From NCBI RefSeq assembly GCF_051020955.1, contig NC_135029.1, positions 4,240,001 to 4,304,000 of the forward strand: a stretch of 64,000 nt of DNA, in the 5' to 3' direction. The stretch comes from Megalopta genalis (taxonomy: Eukaryota > Arthropoda > Insecta > Hymenoptera > Halictidae). Made by a program: the position numbers and the translations under genes. The notes under the pieces were generated by a model, which was given only the letters and a program-made list of their open reading frames with translations, was not told the DNA's origin and did not search any database. Of the stretch, positions 36,586 through 47,266 are shown piece after piece; the stretch's first letter is position 1; each line of letters starts with the position of its first letter.

Positions 36586-38373
36586 TGCAGCTATTTGCTC
36601 GGTATCATCCTCGATCCAGAAATTCATTGCAATTCTCAATATTTCCTGAACCGAGGATGATACCGATTGCCCGGGTCTCACCGCGAGGAGGTTGCTGCTT
36701 TAGAGACCCGAAAGGGAGTCAGAACGAAGCCGGAATTCGCTATGGCTCCCTTTCTAACAACGACGACTTATAAACTAACACGCTCGCTAGCTAGCTATCA
36801 CACATTCCCACACACTCACTCGTTCGCATATGTCAAGTACTATTGCGGACCAAGTGGATCAAAGAAGAAGTCTCTGATCCACGGGGACCAAAATGAATCA
36901 TTGCAGAAGGCAGTGATTCTTTCAAAGTGAGAAACAACTGCGAGTCAGTGCAGAAGGCACTGTGTCGAGGGTGACGCGACGCGTACAATGCTCGCACAAG
37001 TTCGGTGCCTCGCAAATCGCGATGACCGGCGTGATCACATGAGGAGTGATGATCCAAAGTTGTATCCTCCCACATTGGGAGTGAGTGGCCATTTCTCGCC
37101 CTGCGACCTAAAACTAACTTAGGCCGCCTTACCCGTCTGAATCGGCACTAGGTGGGAGACTACACAGGTAAACCTGTGTGACCATTTCTCACCCAACGCC
37201 CCGCCCCCAAAAGAGAGCTAAGGACGGATTACTGGCCGAACAGCGACCAGGAGAGAGCCCTCCCAGAAGGAGGATCCGCGTTCGAATCACTACGCCGCAT
37301 GGTCACTCGTCGAACATCGAGATGTGTTCGGACTTACCCAAGAGTTTGCGCAAGCAAGGCCACCACAGCTTTCTGCTGTGGCGGAGTCAAAAGCGAAACG
37401 CGAAAAAGTAAAAGTAAGGCAATAATACTGGACATATGCGAAGTTAGCGACTCGGGTATCTCGGGGACGCTACCCCCCGTGCCCCCCACGGGCGCTCCCG
37501 TGGGTCGAGGGCCCCTGAGCAATCTTAACCCCTTGCCGTACCATTCTCTTTAAATTTATGATGACTAGAAATTTCCCGATTGTAAATATTTCTCAGAAGG
37601 AGAAGAAAATTTCTAATTATTGTGAGACTACGTTTCATTGAACAAGTAAATATTGTACTGAAAAGAAGAGAGATTTAGGCGAAAATGAAACAATAAATTA
37701 ATGTTCATTCTTAAGAAAAATCTTTGTTCAAAGCTAGACCCGTTAAAGTACGGCAAGAAGTTAAGAATCTTAAACTAAGCCACACATACACATATCAACT
37801 AACTCGCACGCACTTAATAACTAAGACGAATCCCTCGGCGGATGATAATCCCACGGCGGATGATAATATCTGTAATGAACCTGAAAAGATTGAATTCTAG
37901 TTAGTATGAATACAAAATAGGTGACAAGTCAAATTGGGAAACCTAAGACCAGCACACGAGTGCCAAGCTAACCCGCACACGAGTGCAATTTTTGGGAAAA
38001 TGAAGGAAACTAAGACGCATCCCACGGCGGATGATAATATCTGTAATGAACCTGAAATGATTGAATTCAAATTAGTCTGAATACAAGGCGAAATACGAAA
38101 CCTAAGACCAGCACACGAGTGCCACACTGACCAGCACACGAGTGCCACACTAACCAGCACACGAGTGCCACACTAACCAGCACACGAGTGCCAAACTAAC
38201 CCGCACACGAGTGCAATTTTTGAGAGAATGGAGGAAACAAAATTTAACAAACTTAAATTAAGAACCCTAACAACCTACAAGCGCCTCGGGTACCTCGGGG
38301 ACGCTACCCCCCGTACTCACTTGCGGGCCCCACCCGCAAGCGAGCCCCTGAGGGACCTCCTATCGGAGGAATA
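36586..38373 (+). repeat. hairpin-rich repeat unit, copy B
   Basis: A tandem partner of copy A with the same order of blocks. It is about 190 bases longer through extra CGGCGGATGATAATC and GCACACGAGTGC repeats. Several stems are identical (15-base stem, GTGGATCA/TGATCCAC, CCACAGC/GCTGTGG, CTTGCGGG/CCCGCAAG). The AGAAG-loop hairpin has changed on both arms and still pairs: AATCATTGC (36,896-36,904) with GCAGTGATT (36,910-36,918). The next hairpin has become a clean CAGTGC/GCACTG. Two others have decayed (GATCCAA...TTGTATC near 37,051, and CCTCCTATCGGAGG near 38,356). Confidence 0.8.
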
Positions 38374-38760
38374 ACACTAAATTAAAACGCATCCCACGAC
38401 GGATGATAATCCCACGGCGGATGATACTCTCTATAATGTACCTAAAATGATTGAAAATGGTTAGTCTGAATACAAAAAGGGTGACAGGATAAAATAGAAA
38501 ACCTAAAACCAGCACAGGAGTGCCAAGTTAACCCACAGACGAATGCAATTTGTGTGAAAATAATTGGAAACGAAATCTAACAAACTTACATTAAGAACAC
38601 TGCTTGACTAAGACGCAGGCAATTATGAACTAAGATGCGCGCAATTATTAATTAAGACTCATCTTTCGGCCGATGTTTCTCCCTCGCGGATGATAAACCC
38701 TCGGCGGATGATAATCTCGACAGAAGGAGCTCGAAGACTTGGACATAAGTAACGTGCGTC
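38374..38760 (+). repeat. partial third unit of the hairpin-rich repeat
   Basis: CGGCGGATGATA-type repeats (about 38,395-38,430 and 38,690-38,722) and one diverged ACCAGCACAGGAGTGCC (38,509) follow copy B. The remaining blocks of the unit are missing, so this is a truncated or eroded copy. Confidence 0.65.
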
Positions 38761-38979
38761 GCGATTTTGCGCCAACTGCTACGACTTGTAAATTCTCGGA
38801 TTGCAAAAATGAATTCCTACTGCCCGCAGTGGTTTTTCGGGCATTTGCACCACGTGCTCGGACCTGGCCTAAAAAAGTCCGAAGGTAGGAATAAAATATT
38901 CTCGCTTCCTGTGGTGACGATCTTCCACTGCTTTGCAAAGATATTGTCTGCGAATATAAGAATTACGATTTGATTTTGG

Positions 38980-40330
38980 ATGCCAGAGAGGAAATCAAAA
39001 TGAAAGTGGCAAAGAAACGCGGACTCCTTTCTCGCGACGCTAATCCACGAGAATTAGAAGTGGATATTAATTCGTGCTAATTCGTCTAAATATTAAATCC
39101 GATGTTAATTCTTCAGATCCGGAAGCGAAAACACCCGCGAGCTTTGATTTGTTTTCACGCAACTCTAAAGGGAATCGTCGACGATTGCGAGACAATGCTG
39201 CGATCCTTGGAACGGCAACTCGCAGTGCGGCATTTATTTCGCGACTCTAACACAACGCGTTGGCAGTTTTCGCAATTCTGATACAACGCATTGGCAATTT
39301 TTCGCGACGCTAATACAACGCGTTGTTAATTTCGTCTCGCGACTCTAAGGAAAATCGCGAATGCCTGCACTGCGGAGCGTTGCAACTGCGGCATGGGCTC
39401 TGAAAGACGAACGAAGCTACTGCAACGCGATTATTCTCGCAACGCTAACTTCGAAACTAATTCGAAGACAAAACGCGAGAATTCATTTCGCAACGCTAGG
39501 ATGGAAAAATCGCGATGTGCCCAACCCAGCTGATCGTTGGGACCTCGGTCCATTGTTGCAACTGCGGAATGGGCGCCTGGAAAGACGAACGAAGCTACTG
39601 GCAACGCGATTATTTCGACGCTACGCTAATGCATCGAACAGAAATCCGAAAGATTTAACTTTACTTTCTGGAAAGAACGAGTCTGTAGACTTCGAGAAAT
39701 CTGATAGAATTGCAAAGTTGAAACGCGATTAGTTCGCAACGCTATATTCAAAGCTATTGTGCTTGATTATACAAAGAAAAGTCGCGTCTATTTTATTCGT
39801 AACGCTATGATTTCTGTTCGAAATTAATTATAACAACGCGTGAATCATTCGCAACGCTATGGCAAGTCGCGGATGTGCCCATCCGAGTTGTTGTTGGGGC
39901 GGCGAGGCCCTACGTTACAGCTGCAGCATGGGCGCCTGAAAAGTCGGAAGGTAAACTATTGCAACGCGATTGTATTGTCGCGACGCTAATTCAATGAACA
40001 GAGATGCAAAAGCGAGTGGACTTTGATGATCTTCGAAAATTTCAAACTTGAAACGCGAGCGTACTTAGTCGCAACGCTATCTTTGACGCTTCTTGCATGT
40101 CGAACCAAATGAAATCGCGATTCTTTCATTCGCGACGCTATACTTTGAATAATTAATTTCGATGCTAATGATAATCGCGATGGTTTTATTCGCGACGCTA
40201 ATTTTCATCTCTGTTAAAAATGAAGCGAAACAACGCGAGATTATTTCGCAACGCTATTGCAAGTCGCGGATGTGTCCATCTGCGCTGATCGTTGGGGCGG
40301 CAAAGCCTGCCCAAATACTACTACTACTAC
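38980..40330 (+). repeat. recurrent CGCGA...TCGCAACGCTA motif block
   Basis: About eleven copies of AACGCGA, then 5-16 variable bases, then TCGCAACGCTA or TCGCGACGCTA. They lie at about 39,424, 39,470, 39,602, 39,723, 39,782, 39,834, 39,963, 40,053, 40,114, 40,175 and 40,232, with further partial copies from 39,033. GCGA and TCGC can pair, and AACGC is also a direct repeat within the motif. A longer sub-block (TCGCGGATGTGCCCAT, then GATCGTTGGGGCGG, then ACTGCGG(A/C)ATGGGCGCCTG) recurs near 39,510, 39,864 and 40,264, and partly near 39,360, so a 350-400-base higher-order unit is likely. The 123-codon frame at 39,361-39,732 spans these repeats and is not supported as a gene. Confidence 0.75.
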
Positions 40331-40478
40331 AAGAACTACTATTACTATTGCAGCGAGTACAGTGACCAATTAACAATACATATACATAATAATATACATG
40401 ATAATATACACCATAAGTTTTGTCTTACGATAGTATTAACCTGAAAATAAAGAATCTGAAAATAAAGAACCTGAAAAT
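40318..40478. repeat. short simple repeats (TAC)n and a 15-bp direct repeat
   Basis: Interrupted TAC/ACT triplets at 40,317-40,350, then three copies of CTGAAAATAAAGAA-like units at about 40,441-40,478. Confidence 0.75.
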
Positions 40479-40565
40479 CCTAGCTAAAATGGGGTTATTA
40501 GTTTCGAATTATTCTTCAAAATTAATCTGTTTCGATGACTACGCGTGAATTTAATTGCTCGAGAA

Positions 40566-40705
40566 GTAACGGCAATAGCAATGGCAAAAAAGTAATGGAA
40601 GTAACGATGATAGAGGTATTGGCGAGGGTAACGGCAATAGTAATGTCAAAAATTTAATGGAAGTAACAATGACAGAAGTATTGGCAATGGTAACGGCAAT
40701 TGAAT
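40566..40705 (+). repeat. imperfect direct repeat, about 62-bp period
   Basis: GGTAACGGCAATAG-like, then AATGG/AATGTC, then AAAAA, then TAATGGAAGTAAC and AT-GA-AG-AGTATTGGC-like blocks, occur twice and partly a third time. Confidence 0.7.
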
Positions 40706-40865
40706 TCGAACGGAAAACGCAAGTCATTAAAAAGAATACATCCTAACTAAATATACAATAGAATTCGCAACAAGTATGTGGTCACTGTACTCGAAAAAAT
40801 TGAGAGAACTACTGGTCAAATAAGATCGACTTACATTTCGATGCTATGTTGGTCCTGGAATTTGT

Positions 40866-40970
40866 AGTAGGAAGAAGTAGAAGAGAGTAGCAGCGTAGAG
40901 AGAGTAGCAGCGTAGAGAGAGTAGCAGCGTAGAGAGAGTAGCAGCGTAGAGAGAGTAGCATCATCAAGAA
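40866..40970 (+). repeat. 20-bp tandem repeat, about 4 copies
   Basis: The unit GAGAGAGTAGCAGCGTAGA repeats with a 20-base period; the last copy changes to AGTAGCATCATC. Confidence 0.9.
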
Positions 40971-40974
40971 GTGT

Positions 40975-41410
40975 CCAAGTTTCCATAGCACACGCATTTA
41001 AGATTTTAATCGAAAATATTAATTTCCATCCGCGGAAAAGATTTAGAAATTATCGGAAACCATTTGGAAATTCGCGTTGAAATTAGAGATACGATTTTGA
41101 CAAATAACTATTAATAATTTTACCGACTGTTAAGTAAATTTAGATTCGAATTAGATAGAAAATTAATTAACATTGATTTTAGAAGGAAGCAGAACGAATT
41201 TCGATTAACAATAAACTTTCCGAAAAATTAAATTTATTGTGCACTGTCTGACACGTGTGAAAATATCCAATTTACTTCGATTCTGTACACTTTCTGTTAT
41301 ATTCTGTTATAGTAGTTGTTCCAACAATTAATTAAGTAATTTAACGCAATAACGTTCCTTGAAAATTATATTATATCTTTATTCTTAACAATTTAATTTA
41401 TAAAAATATC
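40975..41410. other. AT-rich DNA between repeat systems
   Basis: No gene or repeat was recognised. It separates the hairpin and simple-repeat region from the C-tract satellite. Confidence 0.5.
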
Positions 41411-41413
41411 ACT

Positions 41414-43482
41414 TTTGCAAGAGCTTTCCTCAAATGCAACTGATTCTTCCACTAAACGAGTAACGACTAATCGAGCAATGACATTGAGCCGAGCGAGCAC
41501 GAAGGGTACCCCCCCCCCCCCCCCCAATGACTTTGACGATCGACATTATTGGAAGAGCTGTCTTGAAACACGTCTGATTCCACCATTAGTCAAGTCCCGA
41601 CTGATTGAGCTTTGACATTCAGCCGAGCGAGCACGAAGGGTACACCCTCCTGCCCCCCCCCCCCCCCCAATGACTTTGACGATCGACATTATTGGAAGAG
41701 CTGTCTTGAAACACGTCTGATTCCACCATTAGTCAAGTCCCGACTGATTGAGCTTTGACATTCAGCCGAGCGAGCACGAAGGGTACACCCTCCTGCCCCC
41801 CCCCCCCCCAATGACTTTGACGATCGACATTATTGGAAGAGCTGTCTTGAAACACGTCTGATTCCACCATTAGTCAAGTCCCGACTGATTGAGCTTTGAC
41901 ATTCAGCCGAGCGAGCACGAAGGGTCCCCCCCCCGCCCCCCCCCAATGACTTTGACGATCGACATTATTGGAAGAGCTGTCTTGAAACACGTCTGATTCC
42001 ACCATTAGTCAAGTCCCGACTGATTGAGCTTTGACATTCAGCCGAGCGAGCACGAAGGGTACCCCCCCCCCGCCCCCCCAATGACTTTGACGATCGACAT
42101 TATTGGAAGAGCTGTCTTGAAACACGTCTGATTCCACCATTAGTCAAGTCCCGACTGATTGAGCTTTGACATTCAGCCGAGCGAGCACGAAGGGTACACC
42201 CCCCTGCCCCCCCCCCCCAATGACTTTGACGATCGACATTATTGGAAGTGCTGTCTTGAAACACGTCTGATTCCACCATTAGTCAAGTCCCGACTGATTG
42301 AGCTTTGACATTCAGCCGAGCGAGCACGAAGGGTACACCCCCCTGCCCCCCCCCCCCAATGACTTTGACGATCGACATTATTGGAAGTGCTGTCTTGAAA
42401 CACGTCTGATTCCACCATTAGTCAAGTCCCGACTGATTGAGCTTTGACATTCAGCCGAGCGAGCACGAAGGGTACCCCCCCCCCGCCCCCCCCCAATGAC
42501 TTTGACGATCGACATTATTGGAAGAGCTGTCTTGAAACACGTCTGATTCCACCATTAGTCAAGTCCCGACTGATTGAGCTTTGACATTCAGCCGAGCGAG
42601 CACGAAGGGTACCCCCCCCCCCGCCCCCCCCCAATGACTTTGACGATCGACATTATTGGAAGAGCTGTCTTGAAACACGTCTGATTCCACCATTAGTCAA
42701 GTCCCGACTGATTGAGCTTTGACATTCAGCCGAGTGAGCACGAAGGGTACACCCCCCTGCCCCCCCCCCCAATGACTTTGACGATCGACATTATTGGAAG
42801 TGCTGTCTTGAAACACGTCTGCTTCCACCATTAGTCAAGTCCCGACTGATTGAGCTTTGACATTGAGCCGAGCGAGCACGAAGGGTACATCCCCCCCCCC
42901 TCCCCCCACCCAATGACTTTGACGATCGACATTATTGGAAGAGCTGTCTTGAAACACGTCTGATTCCACCATTAGTCAAGTCCCGACTGATTGAGCTTTG
43001 ACATTGAGCCGAGCGAGCACGAAGGGTACACCCCCCCTCCCCCCCCCCCAATGACTTTGACGATCGACATTATTGGCAGAACTGTCTTGAAACACGTCTG
43101 ATTCCACCATTAGTCAAGTCCCGACTGATTGAGCTTTGACATTGAGCCGAGCTAGCACGAAGGGTACACCCCCCCCCCCCCCCACCCAATGACTTTGACG
43201 ATCGACATTATTGGAAGAGCTGTCTTGAAACACGTCTGATTCCACCATTAGTCAAGTCCCGACTGATTGAGCTTTGACATTCAGCCGAGCGAGCACGAAG
43301 GGTACCCCCCCCCCCCCCCCACCCAATGACTTTGACGATCGACATTATTGGAAGAGCTGTCTTGAAACACGTCTGATTCCACCATTAGTCAAGTCCCGAC
43401 TGATTGAGCTTTGACATTCAGCCGAGCGAGCACGAAGGGTACACCCCCCCCCCCCTCCAGCCCAATGACTTTGACGATCGAC
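41414..43482 (+). repeat. C-tract satellite, 135-143-bp units, about 15 copies
   Basis: AATGACTTTGACGATCGAC starts at 41,526, 41,669, 41,810, 41,945, 42,080, 42,219, 42,358, 42,495, 42,633, 42,771, 42,912, 43,050, 43,188, 43,325 and 43,464, so units are 135-143 bases. Nearly all length change is in a C-rich tract that closes each unit after CGAGCACGAAGGGT. Outside that tract, units are almost identical. Tract types cluster: with CCTCCTG (units 2, 3), with one central G (4, 5, 8, 9), with CCCCCTG (6, 7, 10) and with T or ACCC (11-15). The unit after each CCCCCTG tract reads GGAAGTGCTG where others read GGAAGAGCTG. The first unit is diverged and the last ends at a CGATCGCGCGATCG palindrome (43,482-43,495). 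Long G runs on the minus strand could form G-quadruplexes. Confidence 0.97.
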
Positions 43483-43499
43483 GATCGCGCGATCGACGG

Positions 43500-44031
43500 C
43501 GTGATGATGATTAAATTTCGTGATGATGATTAAAGTTGTTGTGAAATCGATCTTGAAAAATAACTACAAGTAGCATTATCAGTTACTATAAACCGAGGGT
43601 TGCCAAGGTTATTTTCTCAATGTCTAGAATATTTGCTAAACTTAAATTGCTATTCCCCATATTGTCTTAAGATTCCGTTTATGATAATAATTAGATTTGT
43701 CGATAAATTGAGTATAAATAATTATTGCATGTAGCATTAAGTTACTATAAAGTTAAAGAAAGCCGAAAAATATTCTTAACACATATTCGTCCGTATGACG
43801 AAAATGCGTCATTTGTATATTACAGAAAATAATTGATCCTTGTTCTTTTAATTCTCATTAAAACCGACAAAGCGTACCAAACCAACAAAATTCGATCCAC
43901 TTGGCAGACTAAATTATAATTTACGTAAACATAAATGCGTTAAAATAGTGACTGCAGGAATATTACCGGGCGAATATGTGTTACTATCTAGAACACGTGT
44001 TTGCAAGACAGTAAACATATTCGTTTCGACA
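43500..44031. other. AT-rich DNA, nothing recognised
   Basis: Short GTGATGATGATTAAA duplication at 43,500-43,537, otherwise no gene or repeat. Confidence 0.5.
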
Positions 44032-44321
44032 TTAACCCTAGAAAGATAACCATATGACAACGTACGTAAAAGATAACCATACGCTTCAGAGGCGCATGCT
44101 TTTCTAAGGCGTCAATTGTATACTAACAATGGATATTTATTTAAGTTAATCTAGTCATTTTAAAGGTTTGGCATTATTGTAAAAATAAAATGCATTTATA
44201 TTATATTTTTTTATATTTTAAGTAATTTTAAACTTAAATCACTAGACCTCTATGAAAAATTAACAAAAATCAACAGTCTTCGCAGGCGCCTCTGCGACGT
44301 AGGTTATCTTTCTCGGGTTAA
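44032..44321. mobile_element. piggyBac-type MITE, second family (290 bp)
   Basis: The left end is TTAACCCTAGAAAGATAACC. The right end inverted is TTAACCCGAGAAAGATAACC, one mismatch in 20, with TTAA at both ends. A second, inner inverted block (CAGAGGCGCATGC near 44,088 and its complement near 44,282) follows. The interior is AT-rich without coding capacity. Terminal and subterminal inverted repeats plus TTAA fit piggyBac-derived MITEs. Confidence 0.8.
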
Positions 44322-44569
44322 CATTTGACTTATACACGAAGGACCATTACGTTGATAGTTGTCCTCTACCAGCAATAAAAATATTGTTCACGTTCAATTA
44401 ACGCTTGGTGCGTTTCATCGAATACTTTCCGGCTGGGGTAGTAGTTGCGGAAACAACAATAGAGCGCTTAACGGATATGTACCTCGTCATATTTTCCTCT
44501 CATCGGAAGGTATCAGTTTTTTCAAATATTTTCCGGCATACCGGCGGACAGTTCCGAAGTAGATTTCGC

Positions 44570-44920
44570 GATATTTATTTAATACGGGGCATGGACGTGG
44601 ACGCGCGCGGCGATTAACCGAACGCATGGATGGCGAAGGGTAATTGGTTTCAACCAATCAGCGCGCATTCGTCGGAACGTGCCGCTTATAACGCTTCTGT
44701 GTTTGTTGTAATTAGGATGTCAACGAATAATGCGTGTCCGGTAATTATCGATGATATCTGACTTTACCGACCTGGACGTTCGGATTAATTTCGATACCGA
44801 ATTCGACGGGACCCGGTGGTAATTAGTTTACTACGTTTGTCGTCGAGCTTGCTTCCGTTTCGGGGGCGCTCTACGCAGCGGCGGAGTAAGATATTGGGCG
44901 TTCATCAAGGTCCGCGCATA
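44570..44920. promoter_or_regulatory. GC-rich patch with paired CCAAT boxes
   Basis: ATTGGTT TC AACCAAT (44,643-44,658) places a CCAAT box on each strand. It is followed by CAGCGCGCATTCG, a TTATAACG string and several TAAT-type homeodomain-like cores (GGTAATTATCGATGAT, GGTGGTAATTAG). This could be a promoter or enhancer, but nothing downstream identifies a transcript. Confidence 0.25.
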
Positions 44921-45236
44921 TTAATGAATATTTAATATTGTTTGAAAATCCGATACAGAAATTAAACACGGGCTGCCAGGTATTATTTCGATTGTGTGCA
45001 CTGAAAATTATTAAGTTTACTCTTCTGACGACAATATGCAGTTCTTATGCACCACCGAACGGTATTTTATTCCCATGGTTCGATGTTGTGCTGCTGTAGT
45101 TTCCGATGAAAATTATCTATCGAAATTGTAGTATCTTTAATTTGTAGAGGTCTGGTCATATAAGTCTCTCGACAGTATTATTTTAAAAATTATTATACGT
45201 ATGTGTGAGGTATTTCTTTCACTTTGCTGTTATGGC

Positions 45237-45433
45237 TAGACCGCAGAGTTTTATGCAAAATGAAAACTGTCCAAGTTGATCCTAGGAAGCTTAAGTCTGA
45301 TAAAAATGTCTTTCGTGTTTTAGCCATTTTAATAAGTTGCATACATTAAAAACACATTCTTCAATTCTTCTAATGTCTTCACAGTTTTATATTTAATCCA
45401 GTTATTTTAGGCAGAAGTGCATAAAATTTAGTC
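45237..45433. mobile_element. probable copy of the TAGACTGCGG mariner-type MITE
   Basis: The left end is TAGACCGCAGAGTTTTATGC. The right end near 45,410-45,433 contains AGAAGTGCATAAAATTTAGT, a diverged family terminus. Confidence 0.45.
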
Positions 45434-45808
45434 ACGACTCGAGTCAATATACATATTGGGTTTCCGGCCCTCTTATCTAATCATCTAAGGCGAACCTTTC
45501 TCTGAACAGTAGTTTATAATTAGAAAACGGATATTAAACATTCATGACAAACATAAGAAATTTAGAGGATATATATTTATAATATATTATTATATTGTAT
45601 AAATAGACACTATCCTATAATTCTTACAATCAACTTCGACAATTCTTGTATCGCATAAAGATCCCGCAGACTATTTAAAATAATGTATGAAACAATTTCT
45701 GTCTAACATTTGCATAACAATATCATTAACCTATCGTGTTTGAAACTATTTTAACAACACAACCTAAACGATCTGCGAATTTCTGTTCGACATGACTTAA
45801 TACGCGAA

Positions 45809-45930
45809 TTTAACACTCGAACTACCAAGTCAGGATGCCTGGTTTATGTCATGGTTATTTTTGTTTACAATTCTTGATATTACAAAAATATTTCTATGAA
45901 AAATTTCTCGATGAACTTCTTCATTCAAGT
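45809..45930 (+). mobile_element. possible piggyBac-type MITE end
   Basis: Starts TTAACACTCGAACTACCAAG, resembling the ends noted near 1,868 and 55,039. The shared interior is weak and the other end is not seen. Confidence 0.35.
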
Positions 45931-46100
45931 CTACATTACAATAAAATTCGTACGAAGTTTAAATAAATCCAATTGTGTCATTGTTATATAACATTACACA
46001 TTAATCACAATTTAAATGTGATACAGTAAAGAATTTAATAATGACATTTAACTTGATTGAAAAGAAACATGGACTAAAAGTGAGAAAATTTAGAATAGAG

Positions 46101-46240
46101 TTTCACGAATTGTTTATAAAAATCCTAATTTTTATACCTATATATTTAAGCTTACTAAAATTCGTATTAATTACCTAATTATAAACAATATTCTAGAATT
46201 TCGACGAAACTGGCGGATTATCTTCGAATGAATAGATCGA
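46101..46240 (+). repeat. dispersed repeat, partner of 62,943-63,070
   Basis: Shared ordered blocks: TTGTTTATAAAAATCCTAATTT-like start, TATATTTAAGCTTA, TTCTAGAATTT and ACTGGCGGATTATCTTC. The copies are clearly diverged. Confidence 0.5.
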
Positions 46241-46244
46241 AGAA

Positions 46245-47240
46245 GGTCGAACCAATTTTTCAGCGGTTACCATATTTTCTCAGTGGGTATCAGTAGTAAT
46301 AAGAGGATTCAATTTACCGTGGGAAATGAATTTTAAGCTTCCGCGGTTGCTTGAGTGAAGAATTTCCAAAAAACTTCGTGGAAAAAGCCTGGGGCGGAAA
46401 TTAATTCCGAGACTTAATGAAACTGGTAATGAGCGACGAAGATTAAGGATATAAAGCAATCGCGTTGAAACTCTATTGTCACGAGATTTTCATATTTTGC
46501 ACCGTTTTCTCGCTTCGGACGGAGCTCGTCTAAAAAAATAGAAGAGGATGGAAAAGTGTTGCATCCCGTTTGCGCGAAATTTGCTTATTGGAATTCTTCG
46601 GTCGCCTGTTCATTTCCAAATGTTCATGACGAATTATTACGATTCAGCACAGATTGAATTAATTGATACATACTTTAGGAAAACGCTAGTAATATCGCTA
46701 AAAGTGTCATCTGTAAGCCTGGTTACACTCGCAATTTTTGTTATGATTTTTATAATTTTAAACTAGAATATCAAGAAGAAACAAATGTGAATACGGTAAT
46801 TTCTCCCTAATTCGCGCATTACAATTTAATTCAAATGACAAAAGTTCTGTCAATTCTAAGTTTTTCTACTTAACACTTGAACGGCGAATTTTTCCGACAA
46901 AATATATAGCCAAATAACAATATCTATATTCGAGACTCGTCATCCGATTGTTAAAAGAAAGGACAAACCCTGCGCATGCAGTTAGGGTTTAATACAAATT
47001 ATAATTCCAAAAGTAGGAGAAACTGAAGTGCGATGTTTTTTTGAAAGTGATAGCTAACTTGTTATTAAAATACGTATTTAAAAAACATACATTTTCCAAA
47101 AAATAAAGATTTATACAATTTTTTCGCATATTTGATTGCATGATTTAAGTTGAAAGCCGTCAAATTTATATTTAAAAAGAAATGACTGAAATGTGAAATA
47201 AATTACAGAAAAAAGCTATACCGTATGCATACATATAGGA
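46245..47240. other. mixed DNA, no gene recognised
   Basis: The short frame at 46,548-46,766 ends in a hydrophobic stretch but has no supporting context. Confidence 0.45.
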
Positions 47241-47266
47241 ATATGTATATGAAATCCGCAGTTTCA
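47241..47266 (-). mobile_element. solo end of the TAGACTGCGG family
   Basis: ATATGTATATGAAATCCGCA is the family's right terminus on the plus strand. No left end was identified. Confidence 0.35.

Noticed and set aside
39361..39732. 123-codon plus-strand frame
   Set aside because: It runs through the CGCGA...ACGCTA repeat motif and is not maintained in the other sub-block copies.
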